Shown here piece by piece: positions 26,183 through 36,024 of a stretch of 64,000 nt of DNA. The DNA lies in NCBI RefSeq assembly GCF_900156375.1, contig NZ_FTNK01000012.1:116244-180243 (forward strand), read 5' to 3'. The translations under genes and the position numbers were made by a program. Position 1 is the stretch's first letter; every line of letters begins with the position of its first letter. The notes under the pieces were generated by a model. It worked only from the letters and a program-made list of their open reading frames with translations. It searched no databases and had not been told where the DNA came from. This DNA comes from Paenibacillus macquariensis. Its GTDB lineage: Bacteria > Bacillota > Bacilli > Paenibacillales > Paenibacillaceae.

Positions 26183-26764
26183 TTGAAAAGTAAGGAGATT
26201 AAAGACGTCGCTTTAAAATTTTTCACAATTCATGGATATGAGGGAGCATCTCTGTCTCAAATTGCCGAGGATGTTGGTATGAGAAAGCAGTCTCTTTATG
26301 CTCATTTCAAAGGGAAAGACGATCTATTCCTACAAGTTCTACAAGATGCCAAAGAGGCAGAAATCTCATCTAAACTACAATATTTGAGTAAAGTGGATAC
26401 CTATAATCCCAAAGTAGATTTATTTGGTTATCTGCAATTAGTCATTGATTTGTTTCAAAAGAGCGAGCAGTTAAAGTTCTGGCTGCGTATGTCTTTTTTC
26501 CCACCTCTCCATTTGGCAACAGCGATTAATGAGGAAGTCACTGATACGGAAATAAAGATTCAAACCGTACTAGAAAGCAAATTTCAAGATTGGATCGATG
26601 CCAAAGCCATCATGGAAGATACCGCCTCCATTCCTACTCTTGCCTTCTTAGGTGTAGTTGATTCGATCATGCTAGAGCTTGCATATGGGAATAATGAAAC
26701 ACGTTTGAACGATAAACTAAATGCCTCCTGGACCGTATTTTGGAGAGGTATTTCACAGCTATGA
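26183..26764 (+). CDS. TetR-family transcriptional repressor
   Basis: About 193 residues. The N-terminal helix-turn-helix (residues 1-50) reads DVALKFFTIHGYEGASLSQI then RKQSLYAHFKGKDDLF, with a ligand-binding helical C-terminal domain. The TTG at 26183 is taken as the start, giving MKSKEIKDVALKFF, because GAGGTGAT lies at 26171-26178; a GTG at 26174 overlaps that site. It is followed after 25 bases by an MFS exporter, and an ACGAACGTTCGT palindrome lies in its promoter. It is therefore most likely an autoregulated repressor of the exporter, released by an exported drug. Confidence 0.9.
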   Translation: MKSKEIKDVALKFFTIHGYEGASLSQIAEDVGMRKQSLYAHFKGKDDLFLQVLQDAKEAEISSKLQYLSKVDTYNPKVDLFGYLQLVIDLFQKSEQLKFWLRMSFFPPLHLATAINEEVTDTEIKIQTVLESKFQDWIDAKAIMEDTASIPTLAFLGVVDSIMLELAYGNNETRLNDKLNASWTVFWRGISQL

Positions 26765-26789
26765 TTTTACAAAAGAGAGGTATTACTTC

Positions 26790-27989
26790 ATGAAGAAACC
26801 ATTGAAAGAACAAAAAACAGTCTTACTCATTCTATTAAGTAATATATTCATTGTTTTTCTAGGCGTCGGACTTATCATCCCTGTTATGCCATCCTTTATG
26901 AATATGATGCATTTATCAGGCCGATCGATGGGTTATCTTATGGCGGCCTTTGCATTCGCACAATTACTCATGTCTCCTCTGGCAGGACGATGGATTGACA
27001 CGTATGGCAGAAAGAAAATGATCATCATCGGATTATTCATCTTTAGCCTATCCGAGGTGATTTTTGGGTTAAGTACAGATGTATTCATTCTTTATTTTTC
27101 CAGAATATTAGGAGGTATTAGTGCTGCCTTTATAATGCCAGCCGTTACTGCCTATGTTGCAGATATTACATCAGTAGAGGAAAGACCAAAAGCAATGGGA
27201 TATATTTCTGCCGCCATTAGTTTCGGGTTTATTATTGGTCCAGGTATTGGAGGTTTTATTGCTGAGCTGGGTATTCGTGCCCCTTTCTACTTTGCTGGTG
27301 GCTTCGCATTAATAACATGTATTTCATCCCTATTCATTTTAAAAGAGCCACTAACCAAACAACAGCTTTTGGAAACTGCTCAGCTTAAAAAAGATACAAG
27401 CTTTGTAAGTGATATCAAACGATCATTTCATCCACAATATTTAATTGCCTTTATTATTGTGTTTGTATTGGCCTTTGGTTTATCAGAATATGAAACTGTA
27501 TTTAGTCTATTTTCTGATCATAAATTTGGTTTCACCCCGCGAGATATTGCTACCATTATTACAATAAGCTCCATATTTGGGGTTGTTGTTCAAGTCTTTT
27601 TGTTTGGTAAAATGGTAAATAAATTCGGTGAAAAGAAACTCATCCAGTTATGCTTAATCACTGGCGTTGTATTAGCCGTAGCATCCACCATGATCTCAAG
27701 CTATTTAGCCATTTTGCTAGTAACTTGCTTCATCTTTCTCGCATTTGACTTGCTACGACCAGCATTAACAACATATTTATCAAAATCGGCCGAAAAAGAA
27801 CAAGGATTTATCGCTGGAATGAACTCAACCTATACAAGCTTGGGTAATATCGTCGGGCCCGCGTTAGCCGGTATATTATTTGATGTCAACATCAACTATC
27901 CATATCTCTTTGCTGCTGTCATTATGTTTATAGGTCTAGTCATTACAATGATGTGGAAAGAAAAACAATCAGCTAGCAGCTTGATTTAA
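26790..27989 (+). CDS. MFS multidrug efflux transporter
   Basis: A 399-residue, 12-helix drug:H+ antiporter. Motif A between helices 2 and 3 is AGRWIDTYGRKKMIIIG, and helix 5 carries SFGFIIGPGIGGF, matching the antiporter motif C. The start is ATG 26790 with GAGAGG ten bases upstream; a longer in-frame start overlaps tetR and lacks a ribosome binding site. It forms a two-gene unit with the TetR-type repressor. Substrates are unknown. Base composition is AT-rich, like the two-component region before it. Confidence 0.9.
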   Translation: MKKPLKEQKTVLLILLSNIFIVFLGVGLIIPVMPSFMNMMHLSGRSMGYLMAAFAFAQLLMSPLAGRWIDTYGRKKMIIIGLFIFSLSEVIFGLSTDVFILYFSRILGGISAAFIMPAVTAYVADITSVEERPKAMGYISAAISFGFIIGPGIGGFIAELGIRAPFYFAGGFALITCISSLFILKEPLTKQQLLETAQLKKDTSFVSDIKRSFHPQYLIAFIIVFVLAFGLSEYETVFSLFSDHKFGFTPRDIATIITISSIFGVVVQVFLFGKMVNKFGEKKLIQLCLITGVVLAVASTMISSYLAILLVTCFIFLAFDLLRPALTTYLSKSAEKEQGFIAGMNSTYTSLGNIVGPALAGILFDVNINYPYLFAAVIMFIGLVITMMWKEKQSASSLI

Positions 27990-28014
27990 TAATATGAGCA
28001 ACTATGTTTGCCTT

Positions 28015-28062
28015 AAAAAAAGAGAAAGCAAACCATTTCCTAAGAAGTGGTTTGCTTTCTTT
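28015..28062 (-). terminator. Terminator behind the tRNA-Ala remnant
   Basis: GAAAGCAAACCACTTC and GAAATGGTTTGCTTTC pair on the minus strand, followed by CTCTTTTTTT. It lies 4 bases past the CCA end of the tRNA-like sequence at 28067-28126 and may also end the plus-strand MFS transcript. A similar hairpin follows the second tRNA-like piece at 42125. Confidence 0.8.
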
Positions 28063-28066
28063 AATA

Positions 28067-28126
28067 TGGTGGAGCTTAGGGAACCATCTCCCCTGACCGC
28101 ATCACTGCCAGTGATGCGGTCTCCCA
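28067..28126 (-). pseudogene. 3' part of a split tRNA-Ala(GGC) gene
   Basis: On the minus strand the order is D-arm end TGGGAGACCG, anticodon arm CATCACTGGCAGTGATG (perfect 5-bp stem, loop CTGGCAG, anticodon GGC), variable CGGTC, a 5-7-5 T-arm (AGGGG / TCCCT, all pairs allowed), acceptor strand AAGCTCC and ACCA. The spacing is exactly that of a tRNA. The T-loop AGATGGT lacks the usual TTCRA, so it is probably not functional. Its acceptor strand pairs fully with GGGGCTT of the 5' part at 41054-41078. Confidence 0.6.
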
Positions 28127-28253
28127 CCATTGGGTGTTTTAATACCAAATACACTTAATTTTATCCATTCATTATAGAAATATTTGAAACGAGCTTAAAA
28201 TAATTACAACTGATAAATTGTTAATACTCAAAAACGAATGCAACCAAATCTGT

Positions 28254-29474
28254 TTAATCTAAAAGTGGACGAACCCACCGCATATAATATATTAACCCTA
28301 TGCCCAGCACCACCGCAGTTACTAAGAAGGGCATCTGATAGTCTGCGCCCGTCAATATCAACCCCGCATAAAAAGTTGCAATCGAGGAACCTACACTGCG
28401 GAACACAGACCGCATACCCGCGAAGAGGTTCCTCTCTCTTTCTTTTAACGCAGACATTAACTGGCTGTCAACTAAATTGGAGAGCATTGTCGCAGCGCCC
28501 CCGCGGATCAGGAACAATATCGTGAACATCCAAACCGGCATTAACCAGAAAAGAGCGGTAAAAAGCACGATATTGATGAGAAAAACGAAAATAATAGCAT
28601 AATGCTGGCCGAATCGCTCCATCATATATGGGGTCAGCAAGGAACACACGAAGAGGACGATACCTGCTACAGCGAGCAGCAGGGAAACGTTATCATCAAG
28701 CCAGTCCAGCCGGTATTTGACGATGACATTTAAGAATGACCCCGTAATGGCGAGCGCACCCCCAAGTAAAGCCATGAACACAGAGAACAGCCACAGCTTA
28801 GAGCTTGGCAGCTTCAGCTTCAAACGAGGCAAGATTTCTCGGGTTCGGATTGTTTCATGACTGTTTTCTTTCAGAATGACGCTGCTCTCCGCAGGCAGTA
28901 ATAGACCACGGATAACCCCATGTATAACAAGCACCAGACCAGCTAAAAGCAGAGCAGTCCTATAGCCTTCTCCATCCCCTGCTCCACTAGGCAGATATCC
29001 TGCGATTAAAGTTCCTACTCCTGTGAAGGCTGTAAAGACCGCGAACATAAGTGAGAATGCACGCATCTCTTCCTTGCGTGAAGAACAATAATTGAAGAGA
29101 AGTTGTACCTCTGTTGTCTCCACTAGCGTAAGTCCGATCGAGACGAGGACTTGTGCCACGTAGAAATATACAATTTCTCCACTGATCGCATACAGTATAT
29201 TGCCTGCCGCAACAAACAGAACGCCAATAATCAACAGCTTTTTTCGACCTAATCGATTGGCAAGTAAGGATACAGGAATGGCTAACACCCCCATAATTAA
29301 TATACCTACAGATACCAATGCACCAATCTGGTCTTCTTTTAATCCTTTGGATAATAAATGTAAATTGAGAACGAGTGCATACAGGCCGATTCCGATCCCG
29401 TATAACGCTTCGGTCATTAAAAAGCGGCGTACACCCACTGGCAGACGAAGTAAATCCTTTAAATAATCGGACAT
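28254..29474 (-). CDS. MFS transporter
   Basis: A 406-residue, 12-helix major facilitator protein. Motif A after helix 2 is LLANRLGRKKLLIIG. The central cytoplasmic loop is about 30 residues long and charged. It lies 133 bases downstream of the GH2 beta-galactosidase gene on the same strand and is the last gene of that cluster, so it may export a sugar or product, or import one; the direction cannot be told. It does not resemble the TetR-linked exporter at 26790 closely beyond the shared fold. Confidence 0.85.
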   Translation of the reverse strand: MSDYLKDLLRLPVGVRRFLMTEALYGIGIGLYALVLNLHLLSKGLKEDQIGALVSVGILIMGVLAIPVSLLANRLGRKKLLIIGVLFVAAGNILYAISGEIVYFYVAQVLVSIGLTLVETTEVQLLFNYCSSRKEEMRAFSLMFAVFTAFTGVGTLIAGYLPSGAGDGEGYRTALLLAGLVLVIHGVIRGLLLPAESSVILKENSHETIRTREILPRLKLKLPSSKLWLFSVFMALLGGALAITGSFLNVIVKYRLDWLDDNVSLLLAVAGIVLFVCSLLTPYMMERFGQHYAIIFVFLINIVLFTALFWLMPVWMFTILFLIRGGAATMLSNLVDSQLMSALKERERNLFAGMRSVFRSVGSSIATFYAGLILTGADYQMPFLVTAVVLGIGLIYYMRWVRPLLD

Positions 29475-29607
29475 CTCCTACCCCTTTCTTTGCTCTGGAG
29501 CAAGGCGGAGAATCCCCAAACGAAGCCTTTCAAGTAGCAATATTTATTGAGGTGATCAGATTCATTCAGTATGTCTTCTGATTTAAGCATGGTAAGTTCC
29601 CCTCTTG

Positions 29608-32600
29608 TTATAGGTACTTCGCTTCCAATCTCATCTGATGGCTGAGCCTCTCGGGAGCGGCATCTTCGGAAAGGTAGGGCTGTAGCAGCAGCCGGAAACG
29701 GAATTCCTCTGACGTAACTGTGCTCTGTGGTGATTGAGCAGGCCCACAGCTATTGCTGCCAAGACCATTCTGGCGGTAGTCCAAATTTAGCGTGATGAAA
29801 TCACGCGGAACAAGATCACTCACATGTTTGGCTAATTCTAAGTCAGCATCCGTATAACGTCGGGCACTGAATTCAAGCGTAGGCACACCTGCCGCAAGCA
29901 GCCCAATACCGCTACCATCGGTGATGGATACAAAGCGAACATCCGTACGATTTCCGTTTTCTTGTGGATAAATATAAGGGGTAAATAGTTCATCAACTGA
30001 CTTGCTATATACACCAAATCGTCCTGCTTCCTTGCTGTCGGAATAATTTTCTCCCGGACCGCGGCCATACCATTTAACAGAATTCATATCTGAAGGTATC
30101 TCCATTTGAAGTCCAATTTTAGGAATCATGGCAGGCGGTTTCCCTTCTGGTACACCGTGCACATCAATAGTCACTAGACCTGAGCCTGTTACAGTGTAAA
30201 TCGTTTCACAGCGAAAACCCCAATCGTAAACTGGCGGGGCAATACGGGAGGTCCATCTAATTTGAATCGTCCCTTCATCCAATCGCTCCCAACGGCAAAC
30301 ATCGATTCGTTCCGTCAGCTTATCGAGGTGTGCCTTACGCCAGTCGGGCAGGACATACATATCGTTGTCAATCGGCGCTCTCCAGAAGTTGAGATGCGGT
30401 CCTTTGTTCAATAACTCTTTACCGTTTATTCGGAGTGAGCTGATCCCTGCTTGCCGAGAATCGAATGCCACTTGGAAAGAATCGTTCTTAAGGACGATCC
30501 GTCGTCCTTCCTCCGTGCAGGATAATCTCCGAATAGGTAGATTAGCGGTTGCCGGGGTAAATCCTTCATCGGCGTTATCCCCATCCATTCGGGTATTTGT
30601 GCTACTCTGCTCATTTCCTACAGCTTCAAGTGCAATCTGCACCCAAGCGATCTCATGCCCTCGCTCTCCCCAAATGCAAGATGCTGCAAGCGAAAAGCCG
30701 ATATTCAGCCAACGCTCCGCACCATTCACCAACAGTGTCAGCTGCGAGTCATTTCGAGTAGGAACGAACATTTCTTCACTTTCACCTGGGCCTATCCGAG
30801 GCAGCAGCAATACACCGCTTTGGACGGTCCGTCCATCTACCGTCACGCTCCAATCTGCATAAAGGTGATCCAGTGTTATAAAGTCATACCGATTGGTGAT
30901 TCGTATGCGATTATTATTTATATATTCGACCCTGACAGGCTCGATAATTTTCTTATATTCAAGAAGTCCAGGAGATGGCGTTCGATCCGGACGAACCAGG
31001 CCATCAATAACAAAATTGCTGTTGTTCGGTACATCCCCATAGTCTCCACCATAAGCGTAATCGTCTTTGCCATCGGCTGTCTTCCTGCGAATACCGTGAT
31101 CAATCCATTCCCAGACGAAGCCGCCCTGCAATCTTCGATAAGCATCAAAGGTGTCGAAATATGGCTTGAGCCCACCTGGACCATTCCCCATCGCATGAGC
31201 GAATTCACATAGGATATGCGGTTTAGGGTGCTCAACCATCTGACCGAATCCTTCCATTTTCTCCACGGAGGAATACATCGTACTCACAATGTCGCACACT
31301 TCCGCTTCCCGATCTTCTTCATAATGTATAAGACGGGTCGGATCTGCCTTCTTGCACCATTCCGACATTGCGCGGAAGTTGCAACCAAAACCGGACTCGT
31401 TACCCAGTGACCAGAACAGAATGGATGGATGATTCTTATCCCGCTCCACCATACGGCGAACCCGGTCCATATACGCCTCCTGCCAAGCAGGATCATCGCT
31501 TAGCTTGGAAATATTGCCCAGAAGCTCAAATCCATGTGTTTCCAAGTCTGTTTCTTCCATGACATACAAGCCATATTCATCACAAATATCATAGAACCGT
31601 GGATCATTCGGATAATGTGCCGTTCTGACCGCATTAATGTTATGTTGCTTCATCATTTTTACATCTTGGATCATCGTCGAAAGCGTGACCGTTCGTCCCG
31701 TATCTGGATGATGATCATGCCGATTTACGCCTTTTAGTAAAATTGCTTTGCCATTCACCAGGAATTGGCCGTTCTTTACTTCTATCTTGCGAAAGCCAAC
31801 TCGCTGGGCAACTGTCTCGACCACTTGAGCATTGTTATCCGCGATACGAATCACCAGATGATACAAAGCAGGAGCTTCTGCACTCCAGAGTGCTGGCTTC
31901 ACGACTGGAATCACGAACGAAGCAAAAGAAGTCTGATCTTCAGCAGCGGCGATTAGATTCACTACAGAAGATACAAGTGCACCTTCTTGATCGAGCAGGT
32001 CCAGCCGCACTTCTCCTCGCAAGTCCTCTCCATTCAACTCTACCTGTATGGAAAGCGTGGCATCGCAATATTCGTTATCCAACTCTGTAACAATCCGGTA
32101 GTCCAAAATACGGACAGAGGATGGCTCCGAAATCAAATAAACATCGCGAAAAATACCGCTCATATACCACATATCCTGATCTTCCAAGTAAGTGCCGTCC
32201 GACCATTGGTAAACACGGACAGCCATACGGTTGCTCCCCGGCTTTACATAAGGCGTCAAATCAAACTCCGATGTTAAACGGCTTCCTTGGCTATACCCGA
32301 TGAATATCCCGTTGACCCACACATGAAAAGCACTATCTACGCCATCGAACTTGAGGGCAATCTTTCTTCCATCCCAATGTTCCGGAAGCTCAAATTCTCG
32401 TATATAGCTACCTGTCGGATTATCATTAGGTACATGTGGTGGATCGACAGGAAATGGATAATATAAGTCAGTATAATGTGGATTCCCATAGCCATTCAGC
32501 TGCCAATGACTTGGAACCTGAATTTCATCCCAGCTAGATGCATCGTATTTCTCTTCATAAAATCCGTCTGGGGCCCAGTCAGGCCCTTTCGCATAATGAA

Positions 32601-32766
32601 ACTTCCAACTTCCATTCAATGATCGGAACCAAGGGGAGCTCCCTCGGTCATAGCTCAAAGCTCCAGCACGATCGGAATATGGGACGAAGTATGCCCGGCT
32701 TCTCGTGCGGCCGCGCTCCAGCACGGCAAGGTTATCCCAATCGCGTTCTACTTTCTCGTTTCGCAT
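29608..32766 (-). CDS. lacZ: GH2 beta-galactosidase (LacZ family, full length)
   Basis: A 1052-residue cytoplasmic enzyme, close to the length of E. coli LacZ. Domains: jelly roll (about 40-220), Ig-like (225-330), TIM barrel (335-625), linker beta domain (640-730) and small-chain domain (about 770-1035). The acid/base is E457 in WSLGNESG and the nucleophile E521 in LCEFAHAMG. RTAHYPN and GGFVWEW are also present. It follows the ABC transporter genes of the same strand, 38 bases after the second permease. The last 15-20 residues are an extension. With the gene at 10879 it gives the organism two divergent GH2 galactosidases, each tied to its own importer. Confidence 0.94.
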   Translation of the reverse strand: MRNEKVERDWDNLAVLERGRTRSRAYFVPYSDRAGALSYDRGSSPWFRSLNGSWKFHYAKGPDWAPDGFYEEKYDASSWDEIQVPSHWQLNGYGNPHYTDLYYPFPVDPPHVPNDNPTGSYIREFELPEHWDGRKIALKFDGVDSAFHVWVNGIFIGYSQGSRLTSEFDLTPYVKPGSNRMAVRVYQWSDGTYLEDQDMWYMSGIFRDVYLISEPSSVRILDYRIVTELDNEYCDATLSIQVELNGEDLRGEVRLDLLDQEGALVSSVVNLIAAAEDQTSFASFVIPVVKPALWSAEAPALYHLVIRIADNNAQVVETVAQRVGFRKIEVKNGQFLVNGKAILLKGVNRHDHHPDTGRTVTLSTMIQDVKMMKQHNINAVRTAHYPNDPRFYDICDEYGLYVMEETDLETHGFELLGNISKLSDDPAWQEAYMDRVRRMVERDKNHPSILFWSLGNESGFGCNFRAMSEWCKKADPTRLIHYEEDREAEVCDIVSTMYSSVEKMEGFGQMVEHPKPHILCEFAHAMGNGPGGLKPYFDTFDAYRRLQGGFVWEWIDHGIRRKTADGKDDYAYGGDYGDVPNNSNFVIDGLVRPDRTPSPGLLEYKKIIEPVRVEYINNNRIRITNRYDFITLDHLYADWSVTVDGRTVQSGVLLLPRIGPGESEEMFVPTRNDSQLTLLVNGAERWLNIGFSLAASCIWGERGHEIAWVQIALEAVGNEQSSTNTRMDGDNADEGFTPATANLPIRRLSCTEEGRRIVLKNDSFQVAFDSRQAGISSLRINGKELLNKGPHLNFWRAPIDNDMYVLPDWRKAHLDKLTERIDVCRWERLDEGTIQIRWTSRIAPPVYDWGFRCETIYTVTGSGLVTIDVHGVPEGKPPAMIPKIGLQMEIPSDMNSVKWYGRGPGENYSDSKEAGRFGVYSKSVDELFTPYIYPQENGNRTDVRFVSITDGSGIGLLAAGVPTLEFSARRYTDADLELAKHVSDLVPRDFITLNLDYRQNGLGSNSCGPAQSPQSTVTSEEFRFRLLLQPYLSEDAAPERLSHQMRLEAKYL

Positions 32767-32804
32767 AGCTGCTTCTCCTCTCGAATCTCTATCTCTCTAC
32801 CTAC

Positions 32805-33617
32805 CTATCCCTTAATCCCCGTACCTGCTATTCCACCGACAATATAACGCTGTGCAAAGAAGAACACAGCGAGCGGAGGAATCGAGATTAGACAGGTAAT
32901 CGCCATAATGGACTGCATATCTACGCCGAACATGCCCTTGAACTGCGATAGTCCGAGCGTCAGTGTGTATTTTGTCTGATCATTAAGGAAAATCAGCGGT
33001 CCTAGATAATCGTTCCAGCAGCTCATAATTTGAAACACGCCGACTAATATGAGCGCAGGCCCCATGAGCGGAGCAATGATTCGCACAAGAATGCCAAACT
33101 TACTGGCCCCGTCAATGGTTGCAGCTTCATCTAATTCACGTGGAATCGTCAGAATAAACTGCCTAAGCAGGAAGATGAAGTAAGCCGAACCGAACCACGA
33201 TGGAACGATAAGCGGTTTGAGCGTATTAATCCATCCCAAATAGTTGAACTCCATATACTGCGGAATCATCGTCACTTCCCAAGGGACCATCATAGTCGCT
33301 AGTACAACGAGAAAAAGTAGATTGCGTCCCTTAAATTCAAATCTCGCGAACCCGTAAGACACGAGAGTACAGGATATCAACTGACCAATCGTAGACAACA
33401 ACGTCACGATCAACGTATTTTTCAGAAATAAGTTAAAGGGCTGAATCGTCCATGCATTGACAAAGTTGATGAATTTCCAATCAGAAGGAATCCATTTTGG
33501 TGGAAAAAGATAGAGCTCCGATTGCGATTTGAGAGCTGTCGTCACCGCCCAAAATAATGGAGCAGCGAACAACAGCGAGCAGAAGATCAATAAAGCATAA
33601 ACGATGAATCGTTTCAT
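32805..33617 (-). CDS. Carbohydrate ABC permease (MalG-like)
   Basis: A 270-residue CUT1 permease with six helices. The EAA loop reads ELDEAATIDGASKFGILVRI (about 163-182), and the tail IVGGIAGTGIKG is typical of the family. Its start overlaps the stop of the MalF-like gene by 4 bases, so translation is coupled. It is followed by the GH2 gene. Confidence 0.94.
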   Translation of the reverse strand: MKRFIVYALLIFCSLLFAAPLFWAVTTALKSQSELYLFPPKWIPSDWKFINFVNAWTIQPFNLFLKNTLIVTLLSTIGQLISCTLVSYGFARFEFKGRNLLFLVVLATMMVPWEVTMIPQYMEFNYLGWINTLKPLIVPSWFGSAYFIFLLRQFILTIPRELDEAATIDGASKFGILVRIIAPLMGPALILVGVFQIMSCWNDYLGPLIFLNDQTKYTLTLGLSQFKGMFGVDMQSIMAITCLISIPPLAVFFFAQRYIVGGIAGTGIKG

Positions 33618-34603
33618 GCAGATCTCCCCTTTCTAACAGACTTAGTTGTCTTCTCTGGCTTGCGCTTCATTTCCCCTTCATAGAACACCCAAGCCTCTGA
33701 CGACTTGAACACAAGGAATGTCAATGTGAGCACAATAAGGAACATGAACCATGCATTTGCTGCAGAGTAGCCCATTTTGAAGAACTTGAACGCATTCTCA
33801 TACATATACATCGCGTAGAAGTACGTAGATTTCATAGGGCCTCCACCAGTGAGCAGTAACGCGAGAGTCAGCTGTTGAAAGGCAGCGATAATTGAAGTGA
33901 TAAGGTTGAATAAAATCGTCGGGCTCAGCATCGGAATCGTAATGCTAATGAACTGCCTGATTTTACCTGCTCCATCGATCGAAGCCGATTCGTAAAGATC
34001 CTTTGGTATCCCCTTGAGCCCTGCGAGAAATACGAGCATCATTGAGCCTTGTCCCCATAGACTTGCGACAACCATTGCTACAAGAGACCAATTCTTATCA
34101 TTCAACCAATCCGGACCCTGTACACCGATGATCGACAGGAAATAATTCAATATGCCGTAATCACCGCTGTACACCCAAGACCAGATCATAGCGAGTGCAA
34201 CGCCCGAGATAACAGAAGGTAAGTAGAATGCTGTTCGAAAAATAGCATTGCCCCGTGTATTCTGATTGAGCAGAATCGCAAGTCCCAGCCCAACTGCAAT
34301 ATTGAGGGGAACAAACAGAGCTGCGAACTTAAGCGTGACTCCGAAAGACTTCCAGAACAACGGATCATCGGTAAACATTTCCACATAATTGCCTAATCCA
34401 ATAAAATGCACCTTGCCCACGATCGGCCAGTCAAACAATGAGATGATAAGTGAGAACAACAATGGCCCTAAAGTGAAAACGAGGAATCCGAAGATCCACG
34501 GGAAAATGAAGAGGTAGGGCGCAGCCCCACCCCATCTGCGTTTCCTTCTAGGCCCCAGGCTAGCCGATTGTTTCCCTACTGTCTGCGGGTAGGTGTGAGC
34601 CAT
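33614..34603 (-). CDS. Carbohydrate ABC permease (MalF-like)
   Basis: A 329-residue CUT1 permease. The N-terminus is basic (RRKRRWGG) and followed by helix 1 (APYLFIFPWIFGFLVFTLGP). The EAA loop is KDLYESASIDGAGKIRQFIS (about 203-222). It lies 29 bases after the binding-protein gene and overlaps the next permease by 4 bases. No ATPase is encoded nearby, so a shared MsmX-type ATPase is likely. Confidence 0.94.
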   Translation of the reverse strand: MAHTYPQTVGKQSASLGPRRKRRWGGAAPYLFIFPWIFGFLVFTLGPLLFSLIISLFDWPIVGKVHFIGLGNYVEMFTDDPLFWKSFGVTLKFAALFVPLNIAVGLGLAILLNQNTRGNAIFRTAFYLPSVISGVALAMIWSWVYSGDYGILNYFLSIIGVQGPDWLNDKNWSLVAMVVASLWGQGSMMLVFLAGLKGIPKDLYESASIDGAGKIRQFISITIPMLSPTILFNLITSIIAAFQQLTLALLLTGGGPMKSTYFYAMYMYENAFKFFKMGYSAANAWFMFLIVLTLTFLVFKSSEAWVFYEGEMKRKPEKTTKSVRKGRSA

Positions 34604-34632
34604 ATCCTAACCTTCCTTCTGAAGCTGTAATT

Positions 34633-35910
34633 TTATTTCAAATAACGTTCGCTTTCCTTTACCGTTTGATTCAATGTATCCTGTGCATTACCGCCATGCA
34701 CAACTGATTCTACTGCCGCGGAAAGCTGTCTATTTATTTCATTCCACTTCGTATTAAGCAGAAAGGCCGGTGTATTGTCAGAACGCTGTAACATCGTATA
34801 AAACGGCTTGTACAGAGGATCCTGATCTTTCTTGAGCTCTTTCACGACGCTTACCCTTACTGGCAAATCTGCTACTCGCATCTTGATCGCTTCATTGGAT
34901 ACATAATATTTGATGAATTCCCAAGCCAGATCCTTATTTTTGGAATCCTTGGCAATGGACAGCGCAGATTCTGCAACAACGCCTTTAACTGGCTTGCCTG
35001 GAAAGGCTGGCATCTCCACGACGCCTACATCTATGCCTGCTTGTTTAAAGGATTCGAGTGGCCAAATACCGCTCTCCCACATGGCGATTTTGCCGCCTTT
35101 GAAAATATCCTCGCCGCTTTGCTGACCTTTGCCGCCTGCAAGCACGGCCGAACCGTTCTTCACCATGTCGCCAAACATTTGAATAGCGCTTGCTGTTTCA
35201 CTGCTGTTCATGTAGCCGTTTATCGTTTTGCCGTCATCTGAGATCAAAGAGCTACCGTTACTCCATACAAAACCTTGCAGATCATACGTATCGTTCTCGG
35301 CCCGAACACCGAAGCCATACTGCTTCTTTGCTTTATCTGTCAGTTGCTTGGAGATATCTTGGAAGTCATCCCACGTCCACCCATCTTTCGGATAAGGGAT
35401 CTTCGAATCATCAAACATTTTCTTGTTATAGTAAACAACGCGAGTCGTGAAGCCTGCTGGAATACCATAAAGGCTGTTTTCAATTGTCGCGTAATTGAAC
35501 AAGCCGCTGTAGAAGTCATCCTTGTTCAGGTCCTTATCTCCGTCTGCGTAACTGTTAAGCGGCTCAAGCGACTGGTGATAGGTTGGAAAATCCCACATGT
35601 ACATCACATCGGGAGGATTCGTAGCACCGAAGCCTGCAGCCAGCTTCTGGTCAAATCCGTCCGCGTAAGCCTCTACCTGAATCTTCGTTCCAGGATGGTT
35701 GGTTTCGAATTTCTTTGCGATATCCTGCTCAATCTTGAGCGCATCTCCGGTATCCCATGTGGCAAATCGAAGCGTTTTCACTTTTGTGGAACCATTTCCA
35801 TTTACGGGCTGCGTCGTGCCATTTGCACTTTCGTTATTACCGGTACATGCAGTAAGCAACATCATTGACATAGCAGTCGTGAGAACAACAAGAGAAATTT
35901 TCTTTTTCAT
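34633..35910 (-). CDS. Sugar-binding lipoprotein of CUT1 ABC importer
   Basis: A 425-residue solute-binding protein. The signal peptide MKKKISLVVLTTAMSMMLL ends at lipobox LTAC (Cys22). The rest is a group 1 extracellular solute-binding fold (VEAYADGFDQKLAAGFGATN, DVMYMWDFP, YGIPAGFTTRVVYYNKKMFD). It is the first gene of the importer operon, and the promoter region holds a good cre box at 35971. The two-component genes just upstream (36025-38965) probably induce it. It would present an oligosaccharide to the two permeases for hydrolysis by the adjacent GH2 enzyme. Confidence 0.94.
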   Translation of the reverse strand: MKKKISLVVLTTAMSMMLLTACTGNNESANGTTQPVNGNGSTKVKTLRFATWDTGDALKIEQDIAKKFETNHPGTKIQVEAYADGFDQKLAAGFGATNPPDVMYMWDFPTYHQSLEPLNSYADGDKDLNKDDFYSGLFNYATIENSLYGIPAGFTTRVVYYNKKMFDDSKIPYPKDGWTWDDFQDISKQLTDKAKKQYGFGVRAENDTYDLQGFVWSNGSSLISDDGKTINGYMNSSETASAIQMFGDMVKNGSAVLAGGKGQQSGEDIFKGGKIAMWESGIWPLESFKQAGIDVGVVEMPAFPGKPVKGVVAESALSIAKDSKNKDLAWEFIKYYVSNEAIKMRVADLPVRVSVVKELKKDQDPLYKPFYTMLQRSDNTPAFLLNTKWNEINRQLSAAVESVVHGGNAQDTLNQTVKESERYLK

Positions 35911-35970
35911 TCTGGCAGCCCCCTATCCATGTGGTATATCATAATTGAACTGCTCTCATCATAACTAAAA

Positions 35971-35984
35971 TGAAAGCGTTTCAA
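35971..35984. promoter_or_regulatory. cre box and promoter of the importer operon
   Basis: TGAAAGCGTTTCAA matches the CcpA box TGNAANCGNTNNCA. On the minus strand TTTTGA and TATGAT flank it with 17 bases between, so CcpA would overlap the promoter about 60 bases before the binding-protein start. No terminator was noticed between it and the response regulator gene. Confidence 0.65.
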
Positions 35985-36024
35985 AACCGTTATCTATTCG
36001 AACATTTGTGTGTTTTTGTTCGAT

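Noticed and set aside
28128..28253. Integrase or attachment-site gene next to the tRNA 3' part
   Set aside because: Only AT-rich sequence lies there; no recombinase gene is found anywhere in the island.
30365..31212. Long plus-strand frames opposite the GH2 gene
   Set aside because: They are antisense shadows of a strongly conserved catalytic gene.
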